Source of the DNA: Mucilaginibacter mallensis
GTDB lineage: Bacteria > Bacteroidota > Bacteroidia > Sphingobacteriales > Sphingobacteriaceae
Length of the DNA stretch: 64,000 bases
Direction: 5' to 3'
NCBI RefSeq assembly: GCF_900105165.1
Contig: NZ_LT629740.1
Coordinates: 4,278,001 to 4,342,000, forward strand
A program made the position numbers and the translations under genes. The notes below the pieces were generated by a model. That model was not told the DNA's origin and made no database searches. It worked only from the letters and a program-made list of their open reading frames with translations. Shown in pieces: positions 1 through 9,413 of this stretch; the first letter of the stretch is position 1; each line of letters begins with the position of its first letter.

Positions 1-629
1 TGATAGGTCCAGTTGACCATATCAGCGGAAGACATCATGACCAGTGTGCGGATATACGCGTAAGTATTTTTCCCACCCGGTCCTACCGTGTCATACTGTT
101 GTTGATCATTCGTGGTGTACACATAAACTCTTCCATTGTATTCTATAGCTGTTGGGTCGGCCGTAAACATAAAATCTAATAAAGGATTCCCATTATTGGT
201 GAGAAGTTTCGGCGAAACCATTGCGAATTTTGCTAACAGATTTTGATTGTCTGGCTGTGAAACTTGAATTTGCCTGGTATCACCATTCGAAGCGTTGATA
301 GTCACTATCGCCTCGCGGCCAGCCCCTGTGTTGTTAGCGTTCGCGGTTAATTTAAGCGTAACATTTCCCGAGCCTCCCGATGCCTGACTTATCGTGAACC
401 ATATAGATGAGCTATTGGATGACGCTGTCCAATTACCATTTGCGGTGATGGAAACATTAGAACTACTTCCTTCTGACTCAAAAACAACCTGCGCGGAAGA
501 AACAGTGAATTGGGATTGAGATTGAGGCGCAACCTGTTTCTTCTTACAGGAAAAAGAAAGCGATGGAAACAAGAATAGTAAGCCTAAAAATATCCCATAA
601 CTCTTTCTCCTATTTATTATATTGTTCAT
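1..629 (-). CDS. BACON-domain GH43-like glycosidase lipoprotein (3' part outside window)
   Basis: Probable surface glycosidase of the PUL. Translating the minus strand from the ATG at 627-629 gives an open frame to the window edge. It starts with a lipoprotein signal peptide (LSFSC, then KKK). A BACON-like beta-sandwich follows at about residues 40-120, ending in a run resembling RQIQVSQP. Next comes the segment ADPTAIEYNGRVYVYTT, which resembles the first blade of GH43-type five-bladed propellers, where the Asp is catalytic. Only about 209 residues are visible, so the catalytic acid and the exact family cannot be checked; another propeller family such as GH130 is possible. It lies downstream of the GH5 gene in the same direction, but a terminator between them suggests its own promoter. 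Confidence 0.7.
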   Translation of the reverse strand, partial: MNNIINRRKSYGIFLGLLFLFPSLSFSCKKKQVAPQSQSQFTVSSAQVVFESEGSSSNVSITANGNWTASSNSSSIWFTISQASGGSGNVTLKLTANANNTGAGREAIVTINASNGDTRQIQVSQPDNQNLLAKFAMVSPKLLTNNGNPLLDFMFTADPTAIEYNGRVYVYTTNDQQQYDTVGPGGKNTYAYIRTLVMMSSADMVNWTY

Positions 630-679
630 TTTTGTTAGTTCAATTTATCTTTTCACAATCAATACCGATCATATACGTT

Positions 680-715
680 AAGAAAACGGTACTGTGTAAT
701 CTGTTCACAGTACCG
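680..715 (-). terminator. Intrinsic terminator after the BACON-GH5 gene
   Basis: Perfect 10-bp stem CGGTACTGTG / CACAGTACCG (687-696 and 706-715) with a 9-nt loop. On the minus strand it is followed by TTTTCTT. It sits 35 bp past the GH5 stop codon and separates that gene from the GH43-like gene. Confidence 0.75.
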
Positions 716-750
716 CTATTTCATAAAAAGCTTTAATCCAACATTAATTT

Positions 751-2223
751 TTACTTATATCCAGCCACAAGGGAATTATACATACGCTGGTCTATTACCA
801 CATTATTAGCCCTGTCTAACATTTGCCCCGTCTCCCAAAAAAATGGCAGCATACCATCCGTTTTAGCCGTTTTGGTCATAAAAGTGTTCCAGTAATCCAC
901 AGACCTGTTGCTCACCGCCGTATCCAAAGGCATAGGCTCGTTGGGATTATTTCTCCTCGGGGCCGCATATTCACCCAGAATTACAGGGATACCTTTGTCA
1001 ACAAAATCCTGTTTTACCCCTTGTAACTCAGTAGTGATCTGACTCTCGTTTACTGCGGGGGGGGCGTTGCGCGATGGCTCAATAGTAGAAACATTCCCAG
1101 CGCCCCAGTAGTAAATCATGTTGCCCCAGCTTGCATCTCCATCCGTTAGTAACGTAAATTGAGCAGGCGTGTAGTCATGCACCTCGAGTATCAACTTGTT
1201 AGGCACCGGGTCGGTAGGCATAGTAGTCATCAAAGTAGCAGTTTTAGTAGGATCAGCGTGAGGCCCCTGTACAACCAGCACACGGTAACTGTTCCTGCCT
1301 CCGGTAGAGCGAACTGCATTGATGAATGTTTCGTGGTAACCATTGAGTATGGCCATCTGCTCGGCATTATCAACCGCAGGTTCATTCGTACTGGCAAATA
1401 AAAGGTGCTCATCAAAATCACGCAGGGTTGTAGCAATCTGCTCCCAAATCGCCTTTTGCATTGCGTTAACGGAATCTTTCTTTATGGCATTGACATTATT
1501 TTCCAGCCAGCCAAGATCCGCGTGGGCATTTATTATTACATACACATCATTAGCCACACAATATCCAACCACTTGTTTCACCCGCGCAAGCCATACAGGG
1601 TCAATTGTTGCCTTTTTCGGATCGCTTAAATGGGTCCAAACCCAATTCATGGGAATCCGTACCGCACTGAAACCTATTTTTTTTACAAATTTTACCTGCG
1701 CGTCGGTAATTTTACCAGACACCCAATCACCGTCGTTCGGGGAGTCCATGGTGTTGCCAAAATTCATGCCCATTCCCGTTCCCATTTTTGCCGCCAGTTG
1801 CACGGCATTACTGGTCACTCCGGTCATGTCCGGCGCTATGGGCGATGTATTATAACCTGGGTATATGGTGGGGGCCTGGGTAACCGTTACCCTTCTTGCC
1901 TGCCCGTTTGACGCACTTATTTCAAAAATTGCCGACTGGCTTGCCCCTGTGCCATTTGGCGATGTGGCTGTGACATGAATAACGGTACTACCGCTGTTAC
2001 CGGAAGTTGCGCTTAATTGCAGCCATGACGAAGCAGGGTTGCTTACGCTCCAGGCAGCATTGCTGGTAACGGTTATGTCCTGGGTACCACCATCAGGCGC
2101 AAAACTCATTGTCGACACGCTAACAGTGAGTTCCGGTGCCGGACTCTTCGCCTTTTTGCATGCGAAAAGGGTAATAATCGCAGTAAATAATACTACGGAT
2201 TTAAAAAAATACTTTTTTTTCAT
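751..2223 (-). CDS. BACON-GH5 endoglycanase lipoprotein
   Basis: Predicted surface endo-beta-1,4-glycanase (cellulase, xyloglucanase or mannanase type). It has a lipoprotein signal peptide ending LFACKK, a BACON domain at about residues 30-117 and a GH5 TIM barrel from about 135 to 490. The GH5 landmarks are GMNFGNTMDS at the barrel entry, AVRIPMNW, the acid/base Glu281 in STNEP and the nucleophile Glu418 in VILGEY. The overall pattern resembles GH5 subfamily 4, but the substrate cannot be read from sequence. It follows the SusC/SusD/SGBP genes on the same strand, after a 209-bp gap with a terminator. BACON domains are thought to hold the enzyme off the membrane or bind mucin or glycan. Confidence 0.9.
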   Translation of the reverse strand: MKKKYFFKSVVLFTAIITLFACKKAKSPAPELTVSVSTMSFAPDGGTQDITVTSNAAWSVSNPASSWLQLSATSGNSGSTVIHVTATSPNGTGASQSAIFEISASNGQARRVTVTQAPTIYPGYNTSPIAPDMTGVTSNAVQLAAKMGTGMGMNFGNTMDSPNDGDWVSGKITDAQVKFVKKIGFSAVRIPMNWVWTHLSDPKKATIDPVWLARVKQVVGYCVANDVYVIINAHADLGWLENNVNAIKKDSVNAMQKAIWEQIATTLRDFDEHLLFASTNEPAVDNAEQMAILNGYHETFINAVRSTGGRNSYRVLVVQGPHADPTKTATLMTTMPTDPVPNKLILEVHDYTPAQFTLLTDGDASWGNMIYYWGAGNVSTIEPSRNAPPAVNESQITTELQGVKQDFVDKGIPVILGEYAAPRRNNPNEPMPLDTAVSNRSVDYWNTFMTKTAKTDGMLPFFWETGQMLDRANNVVIDQRMYNSLVAGYK

Positions 2224-2392
2224 TTTGTTCTATCGTTTAATTAAAAATCGCATACACATCCTACGCACTAAAAAATATCGGCATGGTACCTTTTTTTTGT
2301 CATTTATAATGAGGCTCAATTGTACGTTGACCTTTTTACGTTATTTCCTGGTTCTAAAAATTTGCTCTTTCTAAAAAGTAATTTTGATTAGT

Positions 2393-2427
2393 AAAAGCCC
2401 CCACGGCACCTTGACGCTGTGGGGGCT
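2393..2427 (-). terminator. Intrinsic terminator after the glycan-binding protein gene
   Basis: Stem AGCCCCCAC / GTGGGGGCT (2396-2404 and 2419-2427), extended by an inner GC pair, followed on the minus strand by TTTT. It lies 6 bp past the SGBP stop codon and ends the susC-susD-SGBP unit. Confidence 0.8.
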
Positions 2428-2432
2428 ATAGG

Positions 2433-3950
2433 CTATTTGATTTTCACACACCTGATATTGTCAATAGCGGCATAAAAACCAGTTGTAGTTGGCGAAGTAT
2501 CGAAATTTTTAAGGGTCATATTATAACTATTCGCACCAGTAGGCCCTAATAATTGGCTTATTTGAGTAATTGATACACCATCCCCTAATTGGTTAACTGT
2601 TGATTTGAAGTTACTTAAAGGAATAGTTACGGTTTCCCAACCTTTTGTTTTAAAAGCAACGGTATTTTTCCATGGCTCATAACGCGCAACATAACTGTCA
2701 CCTGCAAAGGCAGTTTCAATATAAAGAGTACCTCCATTCCATGGGTTAGCCACACTTATTTCAAATTGAATGGCCCAGTTTGAAGGAGGATCTGTAAGAT
2801 TTGCCACAGGCATCCAGAAATTAGCAGGATTAGAAGTTGCATTGTCATTACCCAATGGCGCGTACTTACTAGCACCGGCAGCTAAAACAGGAGAATTAAA
2901 ATATATATACATAGTATTATCTGTTCCCAACGGACCATTAAAATCGGCCACAGGGGAAAAAGCCATTGAAATATCTCCATACCAGGAATAACCAAAATAA
3001 TTACCCCACTCAAAATTTGCTAAAAGACCGTTAGTAACGCCATTTTGAGTATTTACATTATAAACAGTAGAAGCCGTTCCATAACTGGTAACAATGGTCA
3101 CTGGTCCACTAGAGTAGCTGCTCGAAGCTGGAGCAACAAACGAAACATAACTGCCAGTTGGGCTTGATGTGAAATTTGTAATAGTAGCACCGCCAAAAGA
3201 AAATGACTGAATAGTCTTAAGGTAACTACCATAAACATAAATCGAATCACCCTGGTTGGCATTACAGTTGGAAATGCCGGCAATGATCGGCTTCGCATTT
3301 ATGGTATCCAGGGCAGTACCAGATTTAGTAGTTACCATGATCAGTTTGTTGGATGTTGTTGCCGGCATCAAAAAGCCAAGAGAGGTACCATCGGTACTTG
3401 AGTTAAACTTTGGAATTTTGGTTCCGCCATATGTAAACTGTTGAACCAATACTAAATTGGCACCGTACAGATAAACCGAATCGCCCGGGTTAGCGAAAAC
3501 GTCGGAAATGGACATAATAATAGGTGCTGGCGGACCCAGTTTAAAGGAAAACGTGGTGGAACCCGCCGGTGTTTTATAGTGTAAGGTGTATAGCTTAGTG
3601 GTATCAATTGTTGAATACACTATATTCGGTATTTGTACCACCGCGCTGTTCGGCGCAAATAAAGCAGCGTTAAATTGGGTGGGAACGCCATCAAAATCAA
3701 TTTCCGTCGCATTTTGCAGGTTCTGGCCAATTATAACCACATATTGTCCTGTTCCTCCGGCCCAGGTAGGATCAGTTTTAGGATTACCAGTACTCAAAAG
3801 AGTATCCTTAGGTGACGGATGATACATTCTTATGCTTGTAACAATAGGAGCTGCGCCGCTGTTGCTACTCTTCTTACAAGCTGGTAGTAAAGCCATCATC
3901 GCGAAGAATAGTGGCAAAAAATACAAGCGGATGTCTAAATTATTTTTCAT
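2433..3950 (-). CDS. IPT/TIG surface glycan-binding lipoprotein (SGBP-B-like)
   Basis: Predicted non-catalytic outer-surface glycan-binding protein working with the SusCD pair. It starts with a lipoprotein signal peptide (MALLPACKK). About three IPT/TIG Ig-like repeats follow at residues 35-300, each carrying a GDS-Y-YG motif (PGDSVYLYGANL, QGDSIYVYGSYL). The C-terminal domain (about 305-505) ends in an AIDNIRCVKIK strand and has WAIQFEISV and WETVTIPLSNF. It resembles the xyloglucan-binding domain of SGBP-B proteins from xyloglucan PULs, which hints at a beta-glucan-backbone ligand. It follows susD by 27 bp, in the usual position for this role. Confidence 0.85.
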   Translation of the reverse strand: MKNNLDIRLYFLPLFFAMMALLPACKKSSNSGAAPIVTSIRMYHPSPKDTLLSTGNPKTDPTWAGGTGQYVVIIGQNLQNATEIDFDGVPTQFNAALFAPNSAVVQIPNIVYSTIDTTKLYTLHYKTPAGSTTFSFKLGPPAPIIMSISDVFANPGDSVYLYGANLVLVQQFTYGGTKIPKFNSSTDGTSLGFLMPATTSNKLIMVTTKSGTALDTINAKPIIAGISNCNANQGDSIYVYGSYLKTIQSFSFGGATITNFTSSPTGSYVSFVAPASSSYSSGPVTIVTSYGTASTVYNVNTQNGVTNGLLANFEWGNYFGYSWYGDISMAFSPVADFNGPLGTDNTMYIYFNSPVLAAGASKYAPLGNDNATSNPANFWMPVANLTDPPSNWAIQFEISVANPWNGGTLYIETAFAGDSYVARYEPWKNTVAFKTKGWETVTIPLSNFKSTVNQLGDGVSITQISQLLGPTGANSYNMTLKNFDTSPTTTGFYAAIDNIRCVKIK

Positions 3951-3977
3951 AATTATAATATTTTTAATTTGTTAAAA

Positions 3978-5591
3978 TTAATAGTAGGGTACTGGTGGCT
4001 GTGCCAATTTAGGGTCAGTGGTCACCTCAGATGACGGAATTGGCAGCGTAAATGAACTTATGGTTGCCGGAAGCGTAAGTGGGGTGGCAGTAGTGTCCCT
4101 CGTAGCTGTTTTCGTTGTGGGATCATAAGTAAACGAAATACGGCCATGATTGACATCCTGATCATTAAGGAACTTCACAGCGTTAGCCGGATCATAATAA
4201 GAATACCTAACCAGGTCTATCCAGTATTGTCCTTCAAAAGCGAGTTCAACTCTTCTTTCCGTACGCAGTGTTGTAGCGCTCAGCGTAAGAACAGGATCAA
4301 CGCCCGCCCTAGACCGCACCAGGTTAAAATATTTAATAGCATCTCCATCGGCCGTAGTGGTATTATTTCCAAGAATCGCCTCGGCATACACCAGGTAAAC
4401 ATCGGCCAACCTAAGAATCATGGTGTGTTCAATTGATGACCAAGGATCCATTGTTGGCGCATTGTTATCTTTTTCGTTGCCAATAATGTGTTTCTTCAGG
4501 CCCGTAGCGGTTGCCTTATAACCACCATCTGCTTGATCTAATTCCGGATAAAGATCTCCGTTCAGCATAATAGTAGCTTTGCGCCGTACTGTATCCTTAG
4601 CAGAATACATCTGGTATAGATCGTAGGTTGGCGCCAGAGGTTCCCATCCACCTTCCTTTTCAGGAAGAATGGCGGGGGTTGGCGAAAAATAAAGTTGTAG
4701 GTCGTTGCCATTTCCATAACCCACACCCCCAACCCATTGGAGAGAAAATAATGATTCAGGGCTATCATTGTTAACCGGCCTGAAAAGATCATAATAACCT
4801 TGATGGTTCGGATCATTCTGCTCAAAAAGCTGTAACCCGCTATTTTTGCACACGTTGCCCGCATACTTTATGGCACTGTCAAGCAATTTCTGGTCGCGTT
4901 GCCCGCCACTTTGGCCTAAACCTGCCATTGTTAAATACACCTTGCCCAGCATTCCCTGAGCCGACCAGGTAGTTACCCGGCCTTTGTCATCCGTTTTTGG
5001 AAGATTATTTGCTGCATAAGTCAGGTCATTGGCAACGAATTTATAGACATCCGAAACAATATTGCGGTTAAGCAGCGGATTTTTTATCAGTTTGCTGTTG
5101 TCCTCAATAATTGGTACGGCACCCCAATACACCGCCAAATGATAATAAGCTACGGCACGAATAAATTTTGCCTCACCTATGGCCGCATTTTTGTCTTTTG
5201 CCGAAATGGACGAAGATGCTGTTTGCTGTATGGCATTAATAACGCCATTACATTGCCCGATAACATTGTACAAGCCCACCCAACCATTGGTTACAATACC
5301 ATTTTGCGCTGTAATAGTGCGTGTAAAAAGTTGTACCAAATCGGGATTATACTGAAAACTACCAGTGCCGCTCAATACATCGCCAATTTGCAACCAGGCC
5401 TCATTATTAAATTGCCACCACTCCGAACCGCCGTACAGACTTGCCGTAGCCAGCCGTAAATCGGACGTGGATTTGTAAAAATTATTAGAACTTATCTGCG
5501 AGTTGGATGGACGGTCAAGGAAACTCTTTTTACATCCGGTAATTGCTGCTGCAGATAGCAGGATGATAATAATTTTGTGAATTGATTTCAT
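3978..5591 (-). CDS. susD-like: SusD/RagB-family glycan-binding lipoprotein
   Basis: Outer-membrane lipoprotein that caps the SusC channel and binds the glycan. It has a lipoprotein signal peptide (AAAITGCKK), the N-terminal helical TPR-like region (SNNFYKSTSDLRLATASLYG) and the C-terminal SusD/RagB part with YLVYAEAIL, FNLVRSRAGVDP, ERRVELAFEGQYWIDLVRY and a terminal PIPSSEVTTDPKL. Length of about 538 residues is normal. I use MKSIHK (5591); two codons upstream is another ATG. It starts 25 bp after susC and is surely cotranscribed with it. Confidence 0.96.
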   Translation of the reverse strand: MKSIHKIIIILLSAAAITGCKKSFLDRPSNSQISSNNFYKSTSDLRLATASLYGGSEWWQFNNEAWLQIGDVLSGTGSFQYNPDLVQLFTRTITAQNGIVTNGWVGLYNVIGQCNGVINAIQQTASSSISAKDKNAAIGEAKFIRAVAYYHLAVYWGAVPIIEDNSKLIKNPLLNRNIVSDVYKFVANDLTYAANNLPKTDDKGRVTTWSAQGMLGKVYLTMAGLGQSGGQRDQKLLDSAIKYAGNVCKNSGLQLFEQNDPNHQGYYDLFRPVNNDSPESLFSLQWVGGVGYGNGNDLQLYFSPTPAILPEKEGGWEPLAPTYDLYQMYSAKDTVRRKATIMLNGDLYPELDQADGGYKATATGLKKHIIGNEKDNNAPTMDPWSSIEHTMILRLADVYLVYAEAILGNNTTTADGDAIKYFNLVRSRAGVDPVLTLSATTLRTERRVELAFEGQYWIDLVRYSYYDPANAVKFLNDQDVNHGRISFTYDPTTKTATRDTTATPLTLPATISSFTLPIPSSEVTTDPKLAQPPVPYY

Positions 5592-5622
5592 AAACATATA
5601 TTTTAAATCGATAATCGTTTTA

Positions 5623-8600
5623 TTATTTCAAGGCTATGTTTGCACCCATAGTAAATACTTTTGGCTGCGGATAATAACCCTGGTCCCACCCTGACTGAAG
5701 CGGGTTCCACGAACCAATCTCAGGGTCCATGCCCTTATATTTTGTGATTACAAAGACGTTGGTTACTGTTGCAAATACCCTAACCGAATTCACGGATATT
5801 TTTGATAAAAGTTTCGGTGAAAACGTGTACCCTAAGGTGATGTTTTTGCACCGCAGGAATGAACCATCCTCGATCATTAAACTATTAGGCCGGTTGTTAT
5901 CGTTGGTATTGTCATTTCTCAAGCCTACAATCGTTGTATTCGGGTTGGTAACATATACGTTGTTAACATCGGATGCAGAGCCGTTGGGATTTACCAAAGC
6001 TAATTTCGCATAGTTTAATACCGATGTAAAAAAAGCGGCATGATTTTGCGGATCGTTTTCCGGTACAGCCACTTGATTGAATACCTTGTTGCCATAGCTG
6101 CCGCTAAAGAAAATATTCAAATCAAAATTTTTGTAGTTAAATGTATTATTGATACCATACTGAAATTTTGGAATCGGCGACCCCAAAGCAGTTTCGTCCC
6201 TTGAGTCGATAATACCGTCACCATTCAAGTCTTTAAACATACGGTCGCCGTACCAGATACCGCCGCCTGCCTGAGAAACCGGATAAGGATTGCCGTTTGG
6301 GTCAGCAGGGAGGGCATGTGTCTTAAAATCACTTGGCTTTGAAAAAATCCCATCAAATACATAACCATAAAACTCGCCAATGGGCTGGCCCACCACTGTT
6401 TTTTCGATTATATCGTTAATTACATAAGATTTCTCGCTTAAGTTAGCATCGTCGCCACCGGCACCTAAACTGGTCACTTTGTTAATGTTTCGCGATAGGG
6501 TAAGGCTGGTTTTCCAACTAAAATTTTGGGATTTAATATTGGTTGAGTTAATTTGGAAGTCGAACCCTTTGTTGCTTAACGAGCCGACATTGGCATAAGG
6601 CGCTTGCATGGACCCCGGCCCATAACCCGCTACAGTACCACTGTATTCAGGAAGCGGCACCTGTAATAAAAGGCCATGTGTTTCGCGATCATAAACATCA
6701 ACTGTAAAACCTAAGCGCCCATTCAAAAACGATGCGTCAATCCCCGCGTTGTAATCATTTGTTGATTCCCACTTCACATCCGGATTTGGCAAATTGTTTT
6801 GAAACTGTGCTGTACCGGATAAGCTACTTGAAACCGTTGCAAGTTGCGTTACAAAGGTATTGCCCGGTATAGCCTGATTGTTGGTTAACCCATAACCAAG
6901 CCTTAAATTTAATTCATCTATACCTTTCACACTTTTCAAAAAATCCTCATGATTAATTTTCCAGGCAAAACCGCCAGAATAGGTAGTAACCCAATGATTG
7001 TAGCTTGGGAAATTTGAAGAACCATCTCTCCGTATATTGCCGGTTAGCGTGTATCTGTCATCCCAGGAAACATTGACACGGCCGAACCAGGATTCCAGTG
7101 CAGAGCCGCCGGTAGGGTTAGATTGCGAATTATCGCCGGAGTTTGTGGCCGTGGTAGCATCCCCCGAATTAAGCCCTTGCACATCGTTTGAGGGAGAATT
7201 TCTTCGAGTACCACTAACATTTTGAAAAGTGTTCTCCTGCGATTCATGCCCTGCTAAAGCATCGATATGAAGTTTATTGAAATTATGGTTATAAGTTAGA
7301 AAATTGCGTATTACAGTATAAAAATTTTGGGCAGCGGCAGCGGAAACGAAGCTAGGGCTGGGAGTGCTTTTACCAAAAGTATAACTTGGCGAAAACTGAT
7401 CTTCCGTAGTAAAATCGAAGTTACCGGATAGTTCATTTCGCAGCGACAGATCTTTGGTAAATTTGATTTCGGCATACACATTGCCGAATACTTGATTCCT
7501 CGTTTTTAAGTCTTTGACAATTTGGGCTAATGCCACCGGGTTGGCAACAGGTTGTACCACCCCGCTGGGATCGGTAACACCGCCATAGGAGCCGTCAGAG
7601 TTAGTGACCGGAACATCAGGGGTAATGCTTAACGCGGTATTGATTACACTACTGGAAGTTGAATTTACATTTTCATTAATATGCGCTAATTGAAGGCTGG
7701 TCCCTATTCTTAACCATTTGGTGGTTTGGTTATCTAAATTTAATCGTACCGAGTATCTTTTAAAATCAGATCCAAGCGCTATCCCCTCCTGGTCAAAATA
7801 CGAGGTTGATAGTAAATATTGGGTTTTTTCATCGCCACCACTTACAGTAATTGTGTGATTGTTTTCGGGAGCTCTCCTGAATAGCGCATTTTGCCAATCG
7901 GTACCGAGGCCTAAATATTGGGGAGCAGCAAAATCGGCTCTGGAATCAAAGCCCCAGACAACTGCCCGTGCATTAATGAAAGTAGCAAACTGCTGCAAAT
8001 TCATTGCAGGCAGCCGCTTCGATATTTCCTGGAAACCGGAATAGAAATCATAAGTTATATGCGGTGCCCCAGCTTTGCCCCTTTTTGTGGTGATTACAAC
8101 CACGCCATTGTTTGCCTGCGAACCGTATATGGCTGTTGCCGAAGCATCTTTCAATACATCTATTGATTCAATTTCAGCAGGATTGATAGTATTTAATGGA
8201 TTTGAACCGGTTCCGGGATCGCCGACCGGTGGAATAATAACACCATCTATTACGTACAGTGGCGAATTAGAGCCAGTTATTGACGAGACGCCATTTATTT
8301 GGATAGATACGCCGCCTCCGGGTTGGCCCGATATCTGTTGGACGATAACTCCTGGAACTTTTCCCTGCAGTGCCTGGTCAAAAGTAGTTGGTTGTGTTTG
8401 GCGAAGGTCGTCCCCTTTTATGGAGCTGATAGAACCTGTAAGATCCTTTCTTGCTCTTTTACCGTATCCAACAACAACCACTTCGTTTAAGTCGCTGGAT
8501 GTAGGATTTAGCCTAACATTAATTGTACCGGCTTGTTTAATCGTTATAATCTGATGTTCATAACCCAAAAAGCTAAATTCGAGTATATCTCCCGGCTTTG

Positions 8601-8814
8601 CCATTATTTTATAAGTACCATCAAGAGCGGATGCAACTCCGGTTCCTGAACCCTTAATTTTAATGTTTGCTCCAGGAATCGGTTCTGAATTGTCGGAGCT
8701 TGTTACCTTTCCGGTGATAGCGACTGTTTGCGCATATCCTGAAAGACATAACAACATGCTTGCTATAAATAATGAAATATGACGTTTCATTCTCTTTTGT
8801 AAATTTTTATCCAT
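5623..8814 (-). CDS. susC-like: SusC/RagA-family TonB-dependent outer-membrane transporter
   Basis: TonB-dependent importer for oligosaccharides released at the surface. The order is signal peptide (ending SGYAQ), carboxypeptidase-regulatory-like domain at about residues 32-110, plug with QALQGKVPGVIVQQ, SPLYVIDGVI and ATAIYGSQANNGVVVITTKRGK, then a 22-stranded barrel to residue 1063. There is no STN domain, so import is probably not coupled to an anti-sigma factor but controlled by the hybrid sensor upstream. The start may be the ATG at 8790 (MKRHISLF), which gives a cleaner signal peptide. First gene of the susC-susD-SGBP unit. Confidence 0.97.
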   Translation of the reverse strand: MDKNLQKRMKRHISLFIASMLLCLSGYAQTVAITGKVTSSDNSEPIPGANIKIKGSGTGVASALDGTYKIMAKPGDILEFSFLGYEHQIITIKQAGTINVRLNPTSSDLNEVVVVGYGKRARKDLTGSISSIKGDDLRQTQPTTFDQALQGKVPGVIVQQISGQPGGGVSIQINGVSSITGSNSPLYVIDGVIIPPVGDPGTGSNPLNTINPAEIESIDVLKDASATAIYGSQANNGVVVITTKRGKAGAPHITYDFYSGFQEISKRLPAMNLQQFATFINARAVVWGFDSRADFAAPQYLGLGTDWQNALFRRAPENNHTITVSGGDEKTQYLLSTSYFDQEGIALGSDFKRYSVRLNLDNQTTKWLRIGTSLQLAHINENVNSTSSSVINTALSITPDVPVTNSDGSYGGVTDPSGVVQPVANPVALAQIVKDLKTRNQVFGNVYAEIKFTKDLSLRNELSGNFDFTTEDQFSPSYTFGKSTPSPSFVSAAAAQNFYTVIRNFLTYNHNFNKLHIDALAGHESQENTFQNVSGTRRNSPSNDVQGLNSGDATTATNSGDNSQSNPTGGSALESWFGRVNVSWDDRYTLTGNIRRDGSSNFPSYNHWVTTYSGGFAWKINHEDFLKSVKGIDELNLRLGYGLTNNQAIPGNTFVTQLATVSSSLSGTAQFQNNLPNPDVKWESTNDYNAGIDASFLNGRLGFTVDVYDRETHGLLLQVPLPEYSGTVAGYGPGSMQAPYANVGSLSNKGFDFQINSTNIKSQNFSWKTSLTLSRNINKVTSLGAGGDDANLSEKSYVINDIIEKTVVGQPIGEFYGYVFDGIFSKPSDFKTHALPADPNGNPYPVSQAGGGIWYGDRMFKDLNGDGIIDSRDETALGSPIPKFQYGINNTFNYKNFDLNIFFSGSYGNKVFNQVAVPENDPQNHAAFFTSVLNYAKLALVNPNGSASDVNNVYVTNPNTTIVGLRNDNTNDNNRPNSLMIEDGSFLRCKNITLGYTFSPKLLSKISVNSVRVFATVTNVFVITKYKGMDPEIGSWNPLQSGWDQGYYPQPKVFTMGANIALK

Positions 8815-9115
8815 TTGATAAAGGATTTTTAAGTTTTTTAATAATTAGGTTAATTGGTTTGGTGTTTGTTAGGTTTTTGATCTCATTTTTTTCTTCATAA
8901 TTTAATAGGGTGATCTTTACTTGGTTTAAAATTTATTGTTGACAATTATTTATTGCATGGTTAATAAATGAAAGATTGAAAAACAGCCCCGCAAAAGCTG
9001 CCGTATAATTTTTTATTTTTATCCAAGCAATTGATCGCCAAAAGCACGCAGACAAAACCTATACTTTGGGTCTGTAGCATTTTTATTGTTATGAATTTTA
9101 TTTAGTCCGGTTTAT

Positions 9116-9283
9116 TGTTTATAATTTGATGAATATGCACAGCTATAGCGAACCGTTTGTTAACGGCAGAAAGCGCATATTATCGGGAGGTAAAACTACA
9201 TCGGGGGCAAAAAAAGCGGTAGCCTATTTGTGCGGGAATGTACCGCAAATGTACGAATACAGGTAACTAATTGTAAATAAGAT
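9116..9283. repeat. Copy A of a duplicated leader-like sequence upstream of susC
   Basis: About 170 bp that recur with roughly 80% identity at 15997-16163, in the same orientation. Copy A ends about 300 bp before susC; copy B ends about 380 bp before the GH5-ricin gene. Conserved blocks include AGCGAACCGTTTGT, GGGAGGTAAAACTA, GCGGTAGCCTATTTGTG and AACTAATTGTAAATAAGATA. On the minus strand GCGGTA and TACCGC can pair and are followed by TTTTTTT, and the string TACATTTG matches the Bacteroidetes -7 consensus (TAnnTTTG). The rest of the gap 8815-9413 is AT-rich with no gene seen. A role as shared promoter or leader is inference. Confidence 0.8.
9135..9266 (+). other. Possible 43-codon small ORF within repeat copy A
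   Basis: ATG at 9135 to TAA at 9264, 43 residues beginning MHSYSEPFVN and ending QMYEYR. Copy B has the same start region (MYSYSEPFVN at 16010), but a 1-nt length difference in its G run ends it after 33 codons. Among the first 20 codons, changes between the copies include both silent (AGC/AGT, TAT/TAC, GTT/GTC) and amino-acid changes, so selection on a peptide is not clear. No Shine-Dalgarno. More likely incidental. Confidence 0.2.
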
Positions 9284-9413
9284 AGTTAAATATATAATTA
9301 CTTAAACATATTATTTTAATCAAAATAATAATAAACAAATTACCGAACAGCTATCTGGATAACGATATTTAGGAACAGGCGTGAAAAAATAAATAAGAAT
9401 AAAATTTGACTTA

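Noticed and set aside
2039..2374. Plus-strand frame of 111 codons over the 5' end of the GH5 gene
   Set aside because: It covers the antisense of the BACON signal region and low-complexity intergenic DNA, with no family pattern.
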